From positions 285,541 to 349,540 of the forward strand of contig NZ_BNBV01000002.1 in the NCBI RefSeq assembly GCF_014656135.1: DNA of 64,000 nt, in the 5' to 3' direction. The number at the start of each line of letters is the position of its first letter. Position 1 is the first letter of the stretch. This document shows, one piece after another, positions 1 through 9,273 of the stretch. A model generated the notes under the pieces. The model worked only from the letters and a program-made list of their open reading frames with translations. It had not been told where the DNA came from and did no database searches. The stretch is from Streptomyces thermodiastaticus (lineage in GTDB: Bacteria > Actinomycetota > Actinomycetes > Streptomycetales > Streptomycetaceae). The position numbers and the translations under genes were made by a program.

Positions 1-127
1 CGGGCAGCACGTCCTTCAGCTTGAAGACGGACCACAGCGTGTAGCGGATGACCTCGTTGAGGTCCTTGGCCAGCTTGCCCTTGTTGGGGACCCTGCCGGA
101 CTCGGTGGTGGGGGCGTCGTCACTCAT
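1..127 (-). CDS. hemQ: Coproheme decarboxylase HemQ, N-terminal part (gene runs off the window)
   Basis: Only the first 42 codons are visible, from an ATG at 127-125 reading leftwards. The peptide starts MSDDAPTTESGRVPNKGKLA and continues into the DLNEVIRYTLWSVFKL segment typical of the start of actinobacterial chlorite-dismutase-family HemQ. The family converts coproheme to protoheme in the cytoplasm, the last step of the coproporphyrin-dependent haem route. The gene lies 4 bases downstream of the hemG stop, so the two are probably cotranscribed. The catalytic region is outside the window; the call rests on the N-terminus and the haem-gene context. Confidence 0.85.
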   Translation of the reverse strand, partial: MSDDAPTTESGRVPNKGKLAKDLNEVIRYTLWSVFKLKDVLP

Positions 128-131
128 GGAA

Positions 132-1601
132 CTATTCTCCCGCCCCGCCGTGCAGACTCTGCACCGGGTGGGCGGTGAGCTGCCGCACGGCACGCAGGTC
201 ACCGCCGAGCTGGTCCACGGCCGCGTACGCACTGGCGATGCACGCCGGGACGCCCACTCCGTCGTAGGCCGCGCCGCACACGGCCAGGCCCGGCAGCTTG
301 GCGACGTGCTCCCGGACGCGAACCACGCGGGCCCGGTGGCCGACGGGGTACTGCGGCAGGCCGTCGCTCCAGCGGGTGACGCGGGTCTTCAGGGGCGCGG
401 CGTCCAGGCCGGTGGCCTCGCGCAGGTCGTGCCGGGACAGCTCCACCAGCTCGGCGTCCTCCCGGCCGAGGATCTCCGTCTCGCCGTACCGGCCGACGGA
501 GGTGCGGACCACGACGACGTCCGGGTCCTCGTCGGCGATCCAGCCCCACTTGCGGGAGGCGAAGGTGGCCGCCTTGATGGTGCGCCCGTCGACGGGCGGC
601 ACGAGGAAGCCGCTGCCCTCGGGGAGCGCGGCGGCGTCGGCCCGGCGGTAGGCGAGGGTGATCAGGGCCATGGAGGCGTACTCGATCTGCCGCAGCTCGG
701 CCGCCGCGCCGGGCGACTCGGCGGCCAGCAGGGCGGCAGCGGCGGGGGCCGGCGTGGCGACGACCACGGCGTCCGTGTGCAGCACCCGGTCCCCGGCGAC
801 GATCCGCCAGGTCTCCCCCGCCTCCCGGCGCAGCTCGGTCACCGGCGTCCCGGTCAGGATCTCCCCGCCGCGCGCCCGCACCGCGTCGGCCACCGCGAGC
901 GGCAGCCGGCCGACACCGCCCTCGATGCCCATGAAGACCGGGCCGGTCTGCGGGGCCGCGGCCGCGCCGGCCTGCAGGGAGCGGACCGCCTCGGTGAGCG
1001 AGTCGTGCCGCCGGGCCGCCTCGAAGAGCTGCGGGACCGCCGAGCGCATCGAGATGCGGTAGGCGTCGCCGGCGTACACGCCGCCGAGCAGCGGCTCGAC
1101 CAGGCGGTCGACGACCTCGCGGCCCAGCCGCTCGGCCACGTAGGTGCCGACCGCCACGTCGTCGCCGACCTCGGTGCGCGGCAGGGCGGCTTCCCGCTCG
1201 ATGCGCTCCAGGCCCTCGTCGGAGATGACTCCGGCCACCGCGGAGGCGGTCCCGGGCACCCCCATGACGTGCCCCTTGGGCATGGGCCGCAGGGCGCCGC
1301 GGGTCCAGATCGAGGCGCTGGCCGTGGCGGGCGGCTGGAGCCGGTCCCCGAGGCCGGCCTCGCGCGCCAGGCCGACGGCCTCGGGCCGGCGGGCCAGCAG
1401 GGACTCGGCGCCCAGGTCGACCCGTACGCCCGCGATCTCGCCGGGCAGCAGCTTGCCGCCGACCCGGTCCCCGGCCTCCAGCACGGTCACCCGTGCCCCG
1501 CGCCGCAGCAGCCGGTGCGCGGCCGCCAGCCCCGCGATCCCGGCTCCGATGACCACGACCCGTGCCGGGGCCGCGCCCGTCTCCGTACCCGTTCCGCTCA
1601 T
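132..1601 (-). CDS. hemG: Coproporphyrinogen III / protoporphyrinogen oxidase (HemG/HemY/CgoX type)
   Basis: The product is 489 aa, a usual length for HemY-type oxidases, from an ATG at 1601-1599. An N-terminal Rossmann FAD motif, VVVIGAGIAGLAAAHRL, sits near residue 15, followed by the ERVGGK-like flavin signature (GDRVGGKL) near residue 45. The C-terminal stretch with YDGVGVPACIASAYAA is the conserved end of the family. It oxidises the porphyrinogen to the porphyrin using FAD and oxygen. Because HemQ follows directly, the physiological substrate is more likely coproporphyrinogen III than protoporphyrinogen IX (inference from known actinobacterial pathways). The reading frame is open further upstream, but that extension has no family features. 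Confidence 0.93.
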   Translation of the reverse strand: MSGTGTETGAAPARVVVIGAGIAGLAAAHRLLRRGARVTVLEAGDRVGGKLLPGEIAGVRVDLGAESLLARRPEAVGLAREAGLGDRLQPPATASASIWTRGALRPMPKGHVMGVPGTASAVAGVISDEGLERIEREAALPRTEVGDDVAVGTYVAERLGREVVDRLVEPLLGGVYAGDAYRISMRSAVPQLFEAARRHDSLTEAVRSLQAGAAAAPQTGPVFMGIEGGVGRLPLAVADAVRARGGEILTGTPVTELRREAGETWRIVAGDRVLHTDAVVVATPAPAAAALLAAESPGAAAELRQIEYASMALITLAYRRADAAALPEGSGFLVPPVDGRTIKAATFASRKWGWIADEDPDVVVVRTSVGRYGETEILGREDAELVELSRHDLREATGLDAAPLKTRVTRWSDGLPQYPVGHRARVVRVREHVAKLPGLAVCGAAYDGVGVPACIASAYAAVDQLGGDLRAVRQLTAHPVQSLHGGAGE

Positions 1602-1788
1602 GTCCCCCACTCTCTCAGACGCCTCGGACACGGCGACGAGGCAGTGCCCGCCGGCCACGTCCCGCCGGGCCTGCCTGGCGGACGAGCACACACCGGGGCA
1701 CGCCGGCCCCTGCCCCTTTCCGGACACGGAGAGCGACGAGACTCGCAGCGGGGGAGCCTTCCGCCCGCGGGGCTCGTAGCGTGTGCGC

Positions 1789-3219
1789 ATGGACTTCGGC
1801 GGTGCGCACGGCGGGCGCGGCACACGGACCGCGCGGGAGCGGCTGGTCGTGATCGGCGGTGACGCCGCGGGCATGACGGCGGCGTCGCAGGCGCGCCGGA
1901 TGCGCGGGCCGGACGAGCTGGAGATCGTGGCGTTCGAACGCGGCGGCTTCACCTCGTACTCGGCGTGCGGCATCCCCTACTGGATCGGCGGCGACGTGCC
2001 CGACCGGGACGCGCTGATCGCCCGCACACCCGAGGAGCACCGGTCCCGCGGCATCGACGTGCGGATGCGGACCGAGGTGACACAGATCGACGTGGCGGCG
2101 GGCCGGGTCCGCGCGCGGGACCTGGACTCCGGCACCGAGTCCTGGACGTCGTACGACAAACTCGTGATCGCGACCGGGGCGCGGCCGGTGTGCCCGGACA
2201 TGCCCGGTGCCGGTGCGCCGGGGGTGCACGGGGTGCAGACCCTGGGCGACGGCGAGCTGCTGCTCGGCAGCCTGGCCGCCACGGACGGCGGGCGCGGCGG
2301 CCGGCGGGCCGTGGTGGTCGGCGCGGGCTACATCGGCGTCGAGATGGCGGAGGCGCTGATCAGACGCGGCTACGAGGTGACGGTCGTCAACCGGGGCGCG
2401 GAGCCCATGGCGACCCTCGACGCCGACATGGGCCGCCTGGTGCGCGAGGGCATGGAGGGGCTCGGCATCACCGTGGTCGGCGGTGCTGAGGTGACCAAGG
2501 TGCTCACCGGTGAGGACGGCCGGGTCCGCGCGGTGGCCACCGAGGACGCCGAGTACCCGGCGGACGTGGTGGTGCTGGGCATCGGGGTGCGCCCGGAGAC
2601 CACGCTGGCGCGGGCGGCCGGGCTGCCGCTCGGCGCGTACGGCGGTCTGCTCACCGACCGGGCCATGCGGGTGCGCGGCCAGGAGAACATCTGGGCGGGC
2701 GGGGACTGCGTGGAGGTCCTCGACCTGGTCTCCGGGCAGCAGCGGTACGTCCCGCTCGGCACCCACGCCAACAAGCACGGCCAGGTCATCGGCACCAACG
2801 CCGGCGGCGGCTACGCCACCTTCCCCGGGGTGGTGGGCACCGCGGTGAGCAAGGTGTGCGACCTGGAGATCGCGCGCACCGGCCTGCGGGAGAAGGACGC
2901 CCGCCGCGTGGGCCTGCAGTTCGAGACGGTGGTCGTGGAGTCGACCAGCCGGGCGGGCTACTACCCGGGCGCCTTGCCCATGACGGTGAAGATGCTCGCC
3001 GAGCGCCGCACCGGGCGGCTGCTGGGCATGCAGATCGTGGGCCGGGAGGGCGCGGCGAAACGCGTCGACGTCGCCGCGGTCGCGCTCACCGCCGGGCTGA
3101 CCGTGGAGCAGATGACGGCCCTGGACCTGGGGTACGCACCGCCGTTCTCACCGGTGTGGGACCCGGTGCTGGTGGCGGCCCGGAAGGCCGCCGCGAAGGT
3201 CCGCGCCGGCGCGCCCTGA
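1789..3219 (+). CDS. FAD/NAD(P)-dependent disulfide oxidoreductase, CoA-disulfide-reductase-like
   Basis: A 476-aa flavoprotein if the ATG at 1789 is used; a GTG at 1783 adds two residues, and no clear ribosome binding site favours either. An FAD dinucleotide motif (VIGGDAAGMTAASQARR) begins near residue 21. A single cysteine in SYSACGIPYW (Cys60) matches the redox cysteine of CoA-disulfide reductase and NADH oxidase/peroxidase relatives. A second Rossmann motif (VVVGAGYIGVEMAEALI) is the NAD(P)H site, and the C-terminal part matches the dimerisation domain. It is divergent from hemG across about 190 bases. The exact substrate (CoA disulfide, persulfide or polysulfide) cannot be told from sequence. 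Confidence 0.85.
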   Translation: MDFGGAHGGRGTRTARERLVVIGGDAAGMTAASQARRMRGPDELEIVAFERGGFTSYSACGIPYWIGGDVPDRDALIARTPEEHRSRGIDVRMRTEVTQIDVAAGRVRARDLDSGTESWTSYDKLVIATGARPVCPDMPGAGAPGVHGVQTLGDGELLLGSLAATDGGRGGRRAVVVGAGYIGVEMAEALIRRGYEVTVVNRGAEPMATLDADMGRLVREGMEGLGITVVGGAEVTKVLTGEDGRVRAVATEDAEYPADVVVLGIGVRPETTLARAAGLPLGAYGGLLTDRAMRVRGQENIWAGGDCVEVLDLVSGQQRYVPLGTHANKHGQVIGTNAGGGYATFPGVVGTAVSKVCDLEIARTGLREKDARRVGLQFETVVVESTSRAGYYPGALPMTVKMLAERRTGRLLGMQIVGREGAAKRVDVAAVALTAGLTVEQMTALDLGYAPPFSPVWDPVLVAARKAAAKVRAGAP

Positions 3220-3233
3220 CCGGCGCCCCGGAT

Positions 3234-3251
3234 CCGTCGGCCGGCCGACGG
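3234..3251. terminator. 18-bp perfect palindrome after the flavoprotein gene
   Basis: A perfect self-complementary 18-mer (CCGTCGGCCGGCCGACGG) lies 15 bases after the stop of the disulfide oxidoreductase. It is a plausible factor-independent terminator stem, as is common for GC-rich Streptomyces hairpins without a U-tract. Confidence 0.5.
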
Positions 3252-3270
3252 CGGGCAGGGGCGGCCCGCC

Positions 3271-3315
3271 GGACGTGCGCGGGCCGGACGTGCGCGGGCC
3301 GGACGTGCGCGGGCC
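3271..3315. repeat. Three perfect tandem copies of a 15-bp unit
   Basis: The unit GGACGTGCGCGGGCC occurs three times head to tail, followed by a partial fourth copy (GGACG). It sits in the short gap upstream of the rhomboid gene, within 60 bases of its start, so its copy number could affect the promoter or leader. Confidence 0.85.
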
Positions 3316-3366
3316 GGACGGCGGCGTGCGGGATTCACCGGGCGCATCGGGGGCAGTACTCCCTTC

Positions 3367-4194
3367 GTGGTCATCCCCGTCCATGACGTCAACCCGGTCC
3401 GGCGCACCCCGTGGGTGACGTACGCGCTGATCGTCGCGAACATCGTGGTGTTCCTGTCCACGCCCGGCATCGCCACGTCCGTCACGGGCAGCGGCTCACT
3501 GGCCCAGCTGTGCGATCTGGAGGCGTTCACCCATCACTGGGCGCTGATCCCGCGGGAACTGATCGGCCACCGCATGCCGTCGCTGGTGCCGACGGGCACG
3601 GTGGGGATCGGCCCGCACGGGCCGGGCTGTGTGCTGGCTTCGCCCACGTACGACAAGTCGGCCGAGCTGTCGGTGTTCACCGCGATGTTCCTGCACGGCA
3701 GCTGGGTGCACCTGCTGGGCAACATGCTGTTCCTGTTCATCTTCGGGAACAACATCGAGGACCGCATGGGACATGTGCGGTTCCTGCTGTTCTACGTGGT
3801 GTGCGGGTATGCCGCCGGGTACGGTTTCGCGCTGCTCGACGCCGACTCCGGCCAGCCGCTGATCGGCGCGTCGGGTGCGATCGCGGGTGTGCTCGGAGCC
3901 TATCTGGTGCTGTATCCGCGGGCCCGGGTCTGGGTGCTCGTGCCGTTCCTGATCTTCCTGCCGCTGCGGCTGCCGGCCTGGCTGGTGCTGGGTTTCTGGT
4001 TCGTGCTGCAGGCGTTCTACTCCGCGGGCCAGGGTGTCGCCCAGGCGGGCACGGTGGCGTACGCGGCGCATGTCGTCGGTTTCGTCGCCGGCTTGCTCAT
4101 CGCCCTGCCGCTTCGGCCCGGGACCCCGCCCCCGCCCGAACCGCGCGGCCTGCTGGTCGGGCGGCGGGCCCGGCCGCGCTGGTCGGGCTGGTGA
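3367..4194 (+). CDS. Rhomboid-family intramembrane serine protease
   Basis: A 275-aa polytopic membrane protein with a GTG start. The rhomboid catalytic pair is visible: the serine in LIGASGAIAG (about Ser169) in one membrane helix and the histidine in YAAHVVGFVAG (about His235) in a later helix. The HGSWVHLLGNMLFLFIFG segment matches the conserved early transmembrane helix with its His/Asn. Six or so hydrophobic stretches follow an N-terminal helix starting near residue 17. Family members cleave transmembrane substrates within the bilayer; no substrate can be inferred here. It stands alone between the flavoprotein and hemE, convergent with hemE across 36 bases. Confidence 0.9.
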   Translation: MVIPVHDVNPVRRTPWVTYALIVANIVVFLSTPGIATSVTGSGSLAQLCDLEAFTHHWALIPRELIGHRMPSLVPTGTVGIGPHGPGCVLASPTYDKSAELSVFTAMFLHGSWVHLLGNMLFLFIFGNNIEDRMGHVRFLLFYVVCGYAAGYGFALLDADSGQPLIGASGAIAGVLGAYLVLYPRARVWVLVPFLIFLPLRLPAWLVLGFWFVLQAFYSAGQGVAQAGTVAYAAHVVGFVAGLLIALPLRPGTPPPPEPRGLLVGRRARPRWSGW

Positions 4195-4230
4195 CCGCGG
4201 GCCGGGCGGCGGGCCGCCCGGCCCGGAGCG

Positions 4231-5301
4231 TCAGCGGGCGGTCTGCGTGTGCACGTACTCCACGAGCCGGGTCAGGACGTCGGGGTCGGTGGACGGCATC
4301 ACACCGTGGCCGAGGTTGAAGACGTGACCCTCCAGGTCCGCGGCGGCGTCGAGCACCTCGCGGGCTTTCTCCTCGACGGCCCGGCGGGGCGCGAAGAGCA
4401 CGGCCGGGTCGAGGTTGCCCTGCAGCGCCTTGCCGGGGCCGACGCGGCGGGCGGCCTCGTCCAGCGGAACACGCCAGTCGACACCGACGACGTCCGCGCC
4501 GGCCTCGCCCATCAGGCCCAGCAGCTCGCCGGTGCCGACGCCGAAGTGGATGCGCGGCACGCCGTAGCCGGCGACGGCCTGGAACACCTTCGCGGAGGCC
4601 GGCAGCACCGAGCGGCGGTAGTCGGCCGGGGCGAGCGCACCGGCCCAGGAGTCGAAGAGCTGCACGGCGCTGGCGCCCGCCTCGATCTGCACCTTCAGGA
4701 AGGCGGCCGTGATGCCGGCGAGACGGTCCAGCAGGTCGGCCCACAGCTGCGGGTCGCCGTACATCATCGCCTTGGCGTTCTCGTACGTCCGGGACGGGCC
4801 GCCCTCGACCAGGTAGCTCGCCAGGGTGAACGGCGCCCCGGCGAAGCCGATCAGCGGGGTGGCGCCCAGCTCGCGGGTGATCAGACCGACCGCCTCGGTG
4901 ACGTAGGGGACGTCCTCGGGGGTCAGGTCGCGCAGGCGGTCCAGGTCCTCGCGGGTGCGGAACGGCCGCTCGACGACCGGGCCGACGCCTGGCTCGATGT
5001 CCAGCTCGACGCCGATGGCCTTCAGTGGAACGACGATGTCGCTGTAGTAGATCGCCGCGTCCACGCCGTGCCGGCGCACCGGCTGCAGGGTGATCTCGGT
5101 GACCAGCTCCGGGCGCTGGCAGGACTCCAGCATCGGGATGCCCTCGCGCACCTTGCGGTACTCCGGCAGGGAACGCCCGGCCTGCCGCATGAACCACACC
5201 GGGGTGTGGGGCACCGGTTCACGCCTGCACGCCTTGAGGAAGGCGGAGTCGTAGGTGGCGGTGGGCGGCTGGTGACGGACGGGCGTGTCGTTGGCACTCA
5301 C
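4231..5301 (-). CDS. hemE: Uroporphyrinogen decarboxylase
   Basis: 356 aa, normal for UroD. I chose the GTG at 5301-5299 because a GGGAGA ribosome binding site precedes it at good spacing, although the frame stays open upstream. The conserved N-terminal signature with [11 protein letters not shown], the substrate-binding YYSDIVVPL segment, and the later [12 protein letters not shown] and [10 protein letters not shown] motifs are all present. The cytoplasmic enzyme removes four acetate carboxyls from uroporphyrinogen III to give coproporphyrinogen III, the substrate of the hemG product encoded nearby on the same strand. Confidence 0.96.
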   Translation of the reverse strand: MSANDTPVRHQPPTATYDSAFLKACRREPVPHTPVWFMRQAGRSLPEYRKVREGIPMLESCQRPELVTEITLQPVRRHGVDAAIYYSDIVVPLKAIGVELDIEPGVGPVVERPFRTREDLDRLRDLTPEDVPYVTEAVGLITRELGATPLIGFAGAPFTLASYLVEGGPSRTYENAKAMMYGDPQLWADLLDRLAGITAAFLKVQIEAGASAVQLFDSWAGALAPADYRRSVLPASAKVFQAVAGYGVPRIHFGVGTGELLGLMGEAGADVVGVDWRVPLDEAARRVGPGKALQGNLDPAVLFAPRRAVEEKAREVLDAAADLEGHVFNLGHGVMPSTDPDVLTRLVEYVHTQTAR

Positions 5302-5425
5302 GGGACAAGTCTCCCATGGCGCCGGTGACGCCACGGCCGCGGTGTGCGTGCCCCGCGGGCCGGCACCGCCGGCGGCGGGGTGTCTTGCCCTGCACGACGG
5401 CCCGGTTCCCCTTAATCTTCCCGGC

Positions 5426-6112
5426 ATGGCTGCGGCTCAGGGACGACTGTCGGACGGCGGTGGCGGAATGGACGACGCGAAGGAGGGGGACGCGCGTGCG
5501 AGCAGGACGGATCAGGTGACGGAGCAGACTCCGTTGCCGTTCCGGGCCGCCGTCGAGGCGATGCGCACCGCGCGGCTGCGGCCGCAGGTCGAGATCGAGC
5601 AGGTGCCGCCGCCGCAGCGCCTCGCACCCTTCGCGCACGCCCTGGAGGCCACGGTCGTCGACGGCGAGCAGGAACTCGCCGACGGCCGTCTGGTCCTGCT
5701 GCACGACCCGGCCGGGCACGACGCCTGGCGCGGCACGTTCCGCCTGGTGACGCTGGTGCGGGCGGAGCTGGAGCCGGAGATGGCGGTCGATCCGCTGCTG
5801 CCCGAGGTGTGCTGGTCCTGGCTGACCGGCGCGCTGCAGGCGCGCGGCCTGACCTACGGCGAGCCGAGCGGCACCGTCACCCGCGCCGGCTCGCACTACT
5901 TCGGCGGTCTGGCGGCGCGGCCTCCCGCCTCGCAGATCGAGATCCGCGCGTCCTGGACACCGCGCGAGGGCCTGGGCGGGGTCCCGGACACCGGGGCCCA
6001 TCTGGCGTCCTGGTGCGACCTGCTCGCCCAGGTCGCGGGCCTGCCCCCGGCCGGTCCGGGCGACGCGTCCGTGGTGACCCTGCCGCAGCGGCGCGGCCCG
6101 CAGCCGCACTGA
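5426..6112 (+). CDS. DUF3000-family protein of unknown function
   Basis: About 228 aa from the ATG at 5426; an internal ATG at 5468 ([12 protein letters not shown]) is an alternative start, and neither has a strong ribosome binding site. The body ([20 protein letters not shown], later [15 protein letters not shown]) is what I recall as the actinobacteria-specific DUF3000 family, which is normally encoded divergently from hemE as here. There is no membrane segment, signal peptide or recognisable catalytic motif. The function is unknown; I only infer that it is cytoplasmic. Confidence 0.8.
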   Translation: MAAAQGRLSDGGGGMDDAKEGDARASRTDQVTEQTPLPFRAAVEAMRTARLRPQVEIEQVPPPQRLAPFAHALEATVVDGEQELADGRLVLLHDPAGHDAWRGTFRLVTLVRAELEPEMAVDPLLPEVCWSWLTGALQARGLTYGEPSGTVTRAGSHYFGGLAARPPASQIEIRASWTPREGLGGVPDTGAHLASWCDLLAQVAGLPPAGPGDASVVTLPQRRGPQPH

Positions 6113-6669
6113 GACACCCGCGGCAGACACCTGCCCGCCCGGACACCCGCCGCCACGCACGCCTCGCGGTCACACCTTCCTTCACCGTTCACCCCCGTCT
6201 TCCCGTCTGCCGCGCGCCCGCCGGTCCTGCCGCCCGCGCACCCGGCGGCCGGGACCGGGCCCGGGCTCCCCGTCCACCGCCGTGCCGATCGGCCCGCTCG
6301 TGTCCTGCTGATCCGCCGCGCGGCCGGCCTGTCCGCGCCCGCTCGGAGCCGTCACCCGCGCCGTACTGCCCGGACTCTCCCCCGCCGCCCCGGCCGGGGG
6401 CCCGTCCGCCACGCGCCTCTTACCGTCCCCTTTCCGTGTCTTTGTCGATACGACCACTTTCTGACATCTATCTGACTCCCAGCGAACTGTTTCAGCCTTC
6501 TCGTGATCGAGAGCGTGTCCGATTTGCGCGCATTGGTACTCACTAGATCGTGATCATTCTCTAAAGGACACCAGGTTTGCTGCCGAAGACGAGTGTGACC
6601 TTGCAAGCACGGTTCGTTCCGGCTTCATCCCCACAAGCCGGCCCCGTCCCCCCACCCCCAGGAGGCCTG
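6113..6669 (+). promoter_or_regulatory. 557-bp intergenic region upstream of whiI
   Basis: No convincing gene. The first 300 bases are a very C-rich stretch without structure I can support. The last 240 bases are less GC-rich and promoter-like. An inverted repeat TCTCG-TGAT-CGAGA lies at 6499-6512, about 160 bases before the whiI start, and could be an operator. A GGAGG ribosome binding site is at 6661-6665. Confidence 0.5.
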
Positions 6670-7326
6670 GTGTCCGTTCTCCTCGAGCAGCCCGCAAGCC
6701 TGGTCGCCTACCGCCCGAACAAGCCGACCGCCATGGTCGTCGTGGCGGACCCGCGCGTCCGCTCCACCGTCACCCGTCATCTGTGGGCGCTCGGAGTCCG
6801 TGATGTCATCGAGGCGTCGTCCATCGCGGAGGCCCGTCCGCGCATCGCCACCCCGCGGGACATCTGCGTCGCCGACGTCCACCTGCCCGACGGCTCCGGA
6901 CTCACCCTGCTCTCCGAGACCCGCGCCGCAGGCTGGCCCAACGGCCTGGCCCTGTCCGCCGCCGACGACATCGGCGCCGTCCGCAACGCGCTCGCGGGCG
7001 GTGTGAAGGGCTATGTCGTCACCGGCACACGGACCAACATCGGACTGCCCACCCGGCCGGGCGCCGCACCCATCGGCGCCGCCCGGCTGCACCGCCGTCC
7101 GCCGGGGGCCCCGAGCCACCCGGGCGGCTACCGCGAGCTGTCGGGCCGCGAGGTCGAGGTGCTGCGGCTGGTGGCCGAGGGCCAGTCCAACAAGGCGATC
7201 GGCGTCTCGATGGGCCTGTCCGCGCTGACCGTCAAGAGCCACCTGGCCCGCATCGCGCGCAAGCTCGGCACCGGCGACCGCGCCGGAATGGTGGCCGTGG
7301 CCCTGCGCACCGGCATCATCCACTGA
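6670..7326 (+). CDS. whiI: Orphan LuxR-family response regulator WhiI, sporulation regulator
   Basis: 218 aa from a GTG that follows GGAGG by four bases; an upstream TTG at 6577 is in frame but has no ribosome binding site. A receiver domain spans residues 20-125, with the presumed phospho-acceptor Asp69 in VADVHLPDGSG and the conserved lysine in GVKGYVV. The usual N-terminal acidic pair is reduced to one residue (VVVADPRV, Asp27), so the phosphorylation pocket is incomplete. A LuxR-type HTH (ELSGREVEVLRLVAEG) fills the C-terminus. No sensor kinase gene is adjacent. In S. coelicolor WhiI is required for late aerial-hypha septation; the role here is by homology. Confidence 0.9.
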   Translation: MSVLLEQPASLVAYRPNKPTAMVVVADPRVRSTVTRHLWALGVRDVIEASSIAEARPRIATPRDICVADVHLPDGSGLTLLSETRAAGWPNGLALSAADDIGAVRNALAGGVKGYVVTGTRTNIGLPTRPGAAPIGAARLHRRPPGAPSHPGGYRELSGREVEVLRLVAEGQSNKAIGVSMGLSALTVKSHLARIARKLGTGDRAGMVAVALRTGIIH

Positions 7327-7630
7327 TCCACGCCGAGGCACCCCGACCCCGGCCCCCTCCCCGATTCGCCGCACACCGGCCCCCGACCGGTCCCCCTCCC
7401 GTCACCCGTTGGCACCCCTCGTCCCCCGCCTCCCTCCCTCTTCACCCCGCCGGCCCTCCCCCTCACCCCACCGGCCGCACCCTGTCCCCCGAGCGCAGCG
7501 CCGGCCCGGCCTTTCCCCTGCCGGTCGTGAACCGGACGTGTCACCGGCCTGACCGGTTCACGACCCCCCGGCGCCTGCCGACGGACCGTTCCCCCGGCAG
7601 GCGCCGGCCCGCCGCGGATACTCTTGACAT
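7327..7630. terminator. 304-bp gap between whiI and rnd with a 13-bp hairpin at 7523-7565
   Basis: The region is C-rich and has no gene. A perfect 13-bp inverted repeat (GGTCGTGAACCGG at 7523-7535 and its complement at 7553-7565, 17-base loop) lies 65 bases before the rnd start. It may terminate whiI transcription or act as an operator for rnd. The rest shows nothing I can support. Confidence 0.5.
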
Positions 7631-8920
7631 GTGACCGACGCCCGAGAACCCGCAGCAGACAGCTCACTGCGCACCACCGGAGGCGCCCCTCCGGACGATG
7701 GCGGAACCTCTGACACCGGGGCGCCGATCCCGTTGCTCGAACCACGCGAGGGCATCCCGCCCGTGATCGCCGACGCCGAGGCGCTCGACCGGGTCGTCGC
7801 CGCGTTCGCCGCGGGCTCGGGTCCCGTCGCCGTCGACGCCGAGCGCGCCTCCGGCTACCGCTACGGCCAGCGCGCCTATCTGGTGCAGCTGCGCCGCGAG
7901 GGCGCCGGGACCGCGTTGATCGACCCCGTGGCCTGCCCCGATCTGTCCGCCCTCGGCCGGGTGCTGTCGGACGCGGAATGGGTGCTGCACGCCGCCACCC
8001 AGGACCTGCCCTGCCTGCGCGAGATAGGCATGGTGCCCACCCGGCTGTTCGACACCGAGCTGGCCGGGCGGCTCGCCGGTTTCCCGCGGGTCGGCCTCGG
8101 CGCGATGGTCGAGAACGTGCTCGGCTACGTGCTGGAGAAGGGCCACTCCGCCGTCGACTGGTCCACCCGGCCGCTGCCCGAGCCCTGGCTGCGCTACGCC
8201 GCCCTGGACGTGGAGCTCCTCGTCGACCTGCGCAACGCGCTGGAGAAGGAGCTGGACCGGCAGGGCAAGCTCGAGTGGGCCCTGCAGGAGTTCGAGGCCA
8301 TCGCCACGGCTCCGCCGCCCGCGCCGCGCAAGGACCCCTGGCGGCGCACCTCCGGGATGCACAAGGTGCGGCGCCGACGGCAGCTGGCGGTCGTGCGCGA
8401 GCTGTGGGAGACCCGGGACCGCATCGCCCGGCGGCGGGACGTCGCGCCGGGCAAGGTGCTGCCGGACGCCGCGATCGTGGAGGCCGCGCTCGCCCTGCCG
8501 TCCAATGTGCACGCGCTGGCCGCGCTGAACGGCTTCGGGCACCGCACCGGACGGCGCCAGCTGGAGCAGTGGCAGGCCGCGGTGGACCGGGCCAAGGCGC
8601 TGCCGGAGTCCGCGCTGCCGCAGCAGGGCCAGCAGGTGACCGGCCCTCCGCCGCCCCGCGCCTGGGCCGACAAGGACCCGGCGGCCGCGGCCCGGCTGGC
8701 CGCGGCGCGCGCCGCTGTGACCGCGCTGGCCGAGCGGCTGACCATGCCGCAGGAGAACCTGGTCGCGCCGGACGCGGTGCGTCGGCTGTGCTGGGAGCCG
8801 CCGCGGGTCATCGACCCGGAGTCCGTGGGGGCCGCGCTCGCCGGGTACGGCGCACGTCCGTGGCAGGTGGAACAGGTGGCGCCCGCACTGGCGGACGTGC
8901 TCAGGGGCACCGGCGCCTGA
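7631..8920 (+). CDS. rnd: Ribonuclease D family 3'-5' exonuclease with HRDC domain
   Basis: 429 aa with a GTG start; no ribosome binding site lies upstream (sequence CTCTTGACAT directly precedes it), so it may be translated from a leaderless or near-leaderless mRNA. The DEDD exonuclease motifs are visible: VAVDAERASGYRYGQRA near residue 70 (motif I with Asp and Glu), HAATQDLPCL (motif II) and RYAALDVELLVDL (motif III, YxxxD). An HRDC-like helical region follows (WRRTSGMHKVRRRRQLAVVR) and there is a second C-terminal helical domain. It trims 3' ends of structured RNAs in the cytoplasm. An extended N-terminal tail of about 45 residues is unstructured and acidic. Confidence 0.92.
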   Translation: MTDAREPAADSSLRTTGGAPPDDGGTSDTGAPIPLLEPREGIPPVIADAEALDRVVAAFAAGSGPVAVDAERASGYRYGQRAYLVQLRREGAGTALIDPVACPDLSALGRVLSDAEWVLHAATQDLPCLREIGMVPTRLFDTELAGRLAGFPRVGLGAMVENVLGYVLEKGHSAVDWSTRPLPEPWLRYAALDVELLVDLRNALEKELDRQGKLEWALQEFEAIATAPPPAPRKDPWRRTSGMHKVRRRRQLAVVRELWETRDRIARRRDVAPGKVLPDAAIVEAALALPSNVHALAALNGFGHRTGRRQLEQWQAAVDRAKALPESALPQQGQQVTGPPPPRAWADKDPAAAARLAAARAAVTALAERLTMPQENLVAPDAVRRLCWEPPRVIDPESVGAALAGYGARPWQVEQVAPALADVLRGTGA

Positions 8921-9273
8921 GCACCGCGCGACCGCAGACCTGAGAAGACGGCCGGCCCCGGAAAGACGGCCAGATCCGAGAAGACGGCCGCCCGCCCCGG
9001 GGGCACACGAGCACCCGGGGCCGATTCCCCCGTGCGCGAGTCGCACGTCCACCGAGGCGCACTTCCACGTCGGAACAGCCGGCGGGAAGTGCGCCTCGCG
9101 GCGTCCGCGCACCGTCTTCCCCGCCTCCAGGTGCCGCCGGACGTGTGTGACGTTCGCCGCTTGGGGCGCGGGGGCTGGGCAGTGACATTACCCGCGAGTA
9201 GCATGAGGACTGAGCGCGCGCTCAGCGCTGCGCGCCGCAGCAGTGCCACCCCGCACCCTGGAGGAGAGCCATC
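8921..9273. promoter_or_regulatory. 353-bp gap: rnd terminator hairpin and fadA promoter/operator
   Basis: Three degenerate copies of GAAGACGGCC lie within 8945-8990. A perfect 14-bp inverted repeat (CGAGGCGCACTTCC, 9053-9066, and its complement 9085-9098, 18-base loop) looks like the rnd terminator. Nearer fadA are an imperfect palindrome TTACCCGCGAGTAG at about 9188-9201 and a perfect 16-bp palindrome CTGAGCGCGCGCTCAG at 9210-9225. The latter is the kind of site bound by TetR-family fatty-acid regulators and lies 49 bases before the start codon. Confidence 0.6.
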
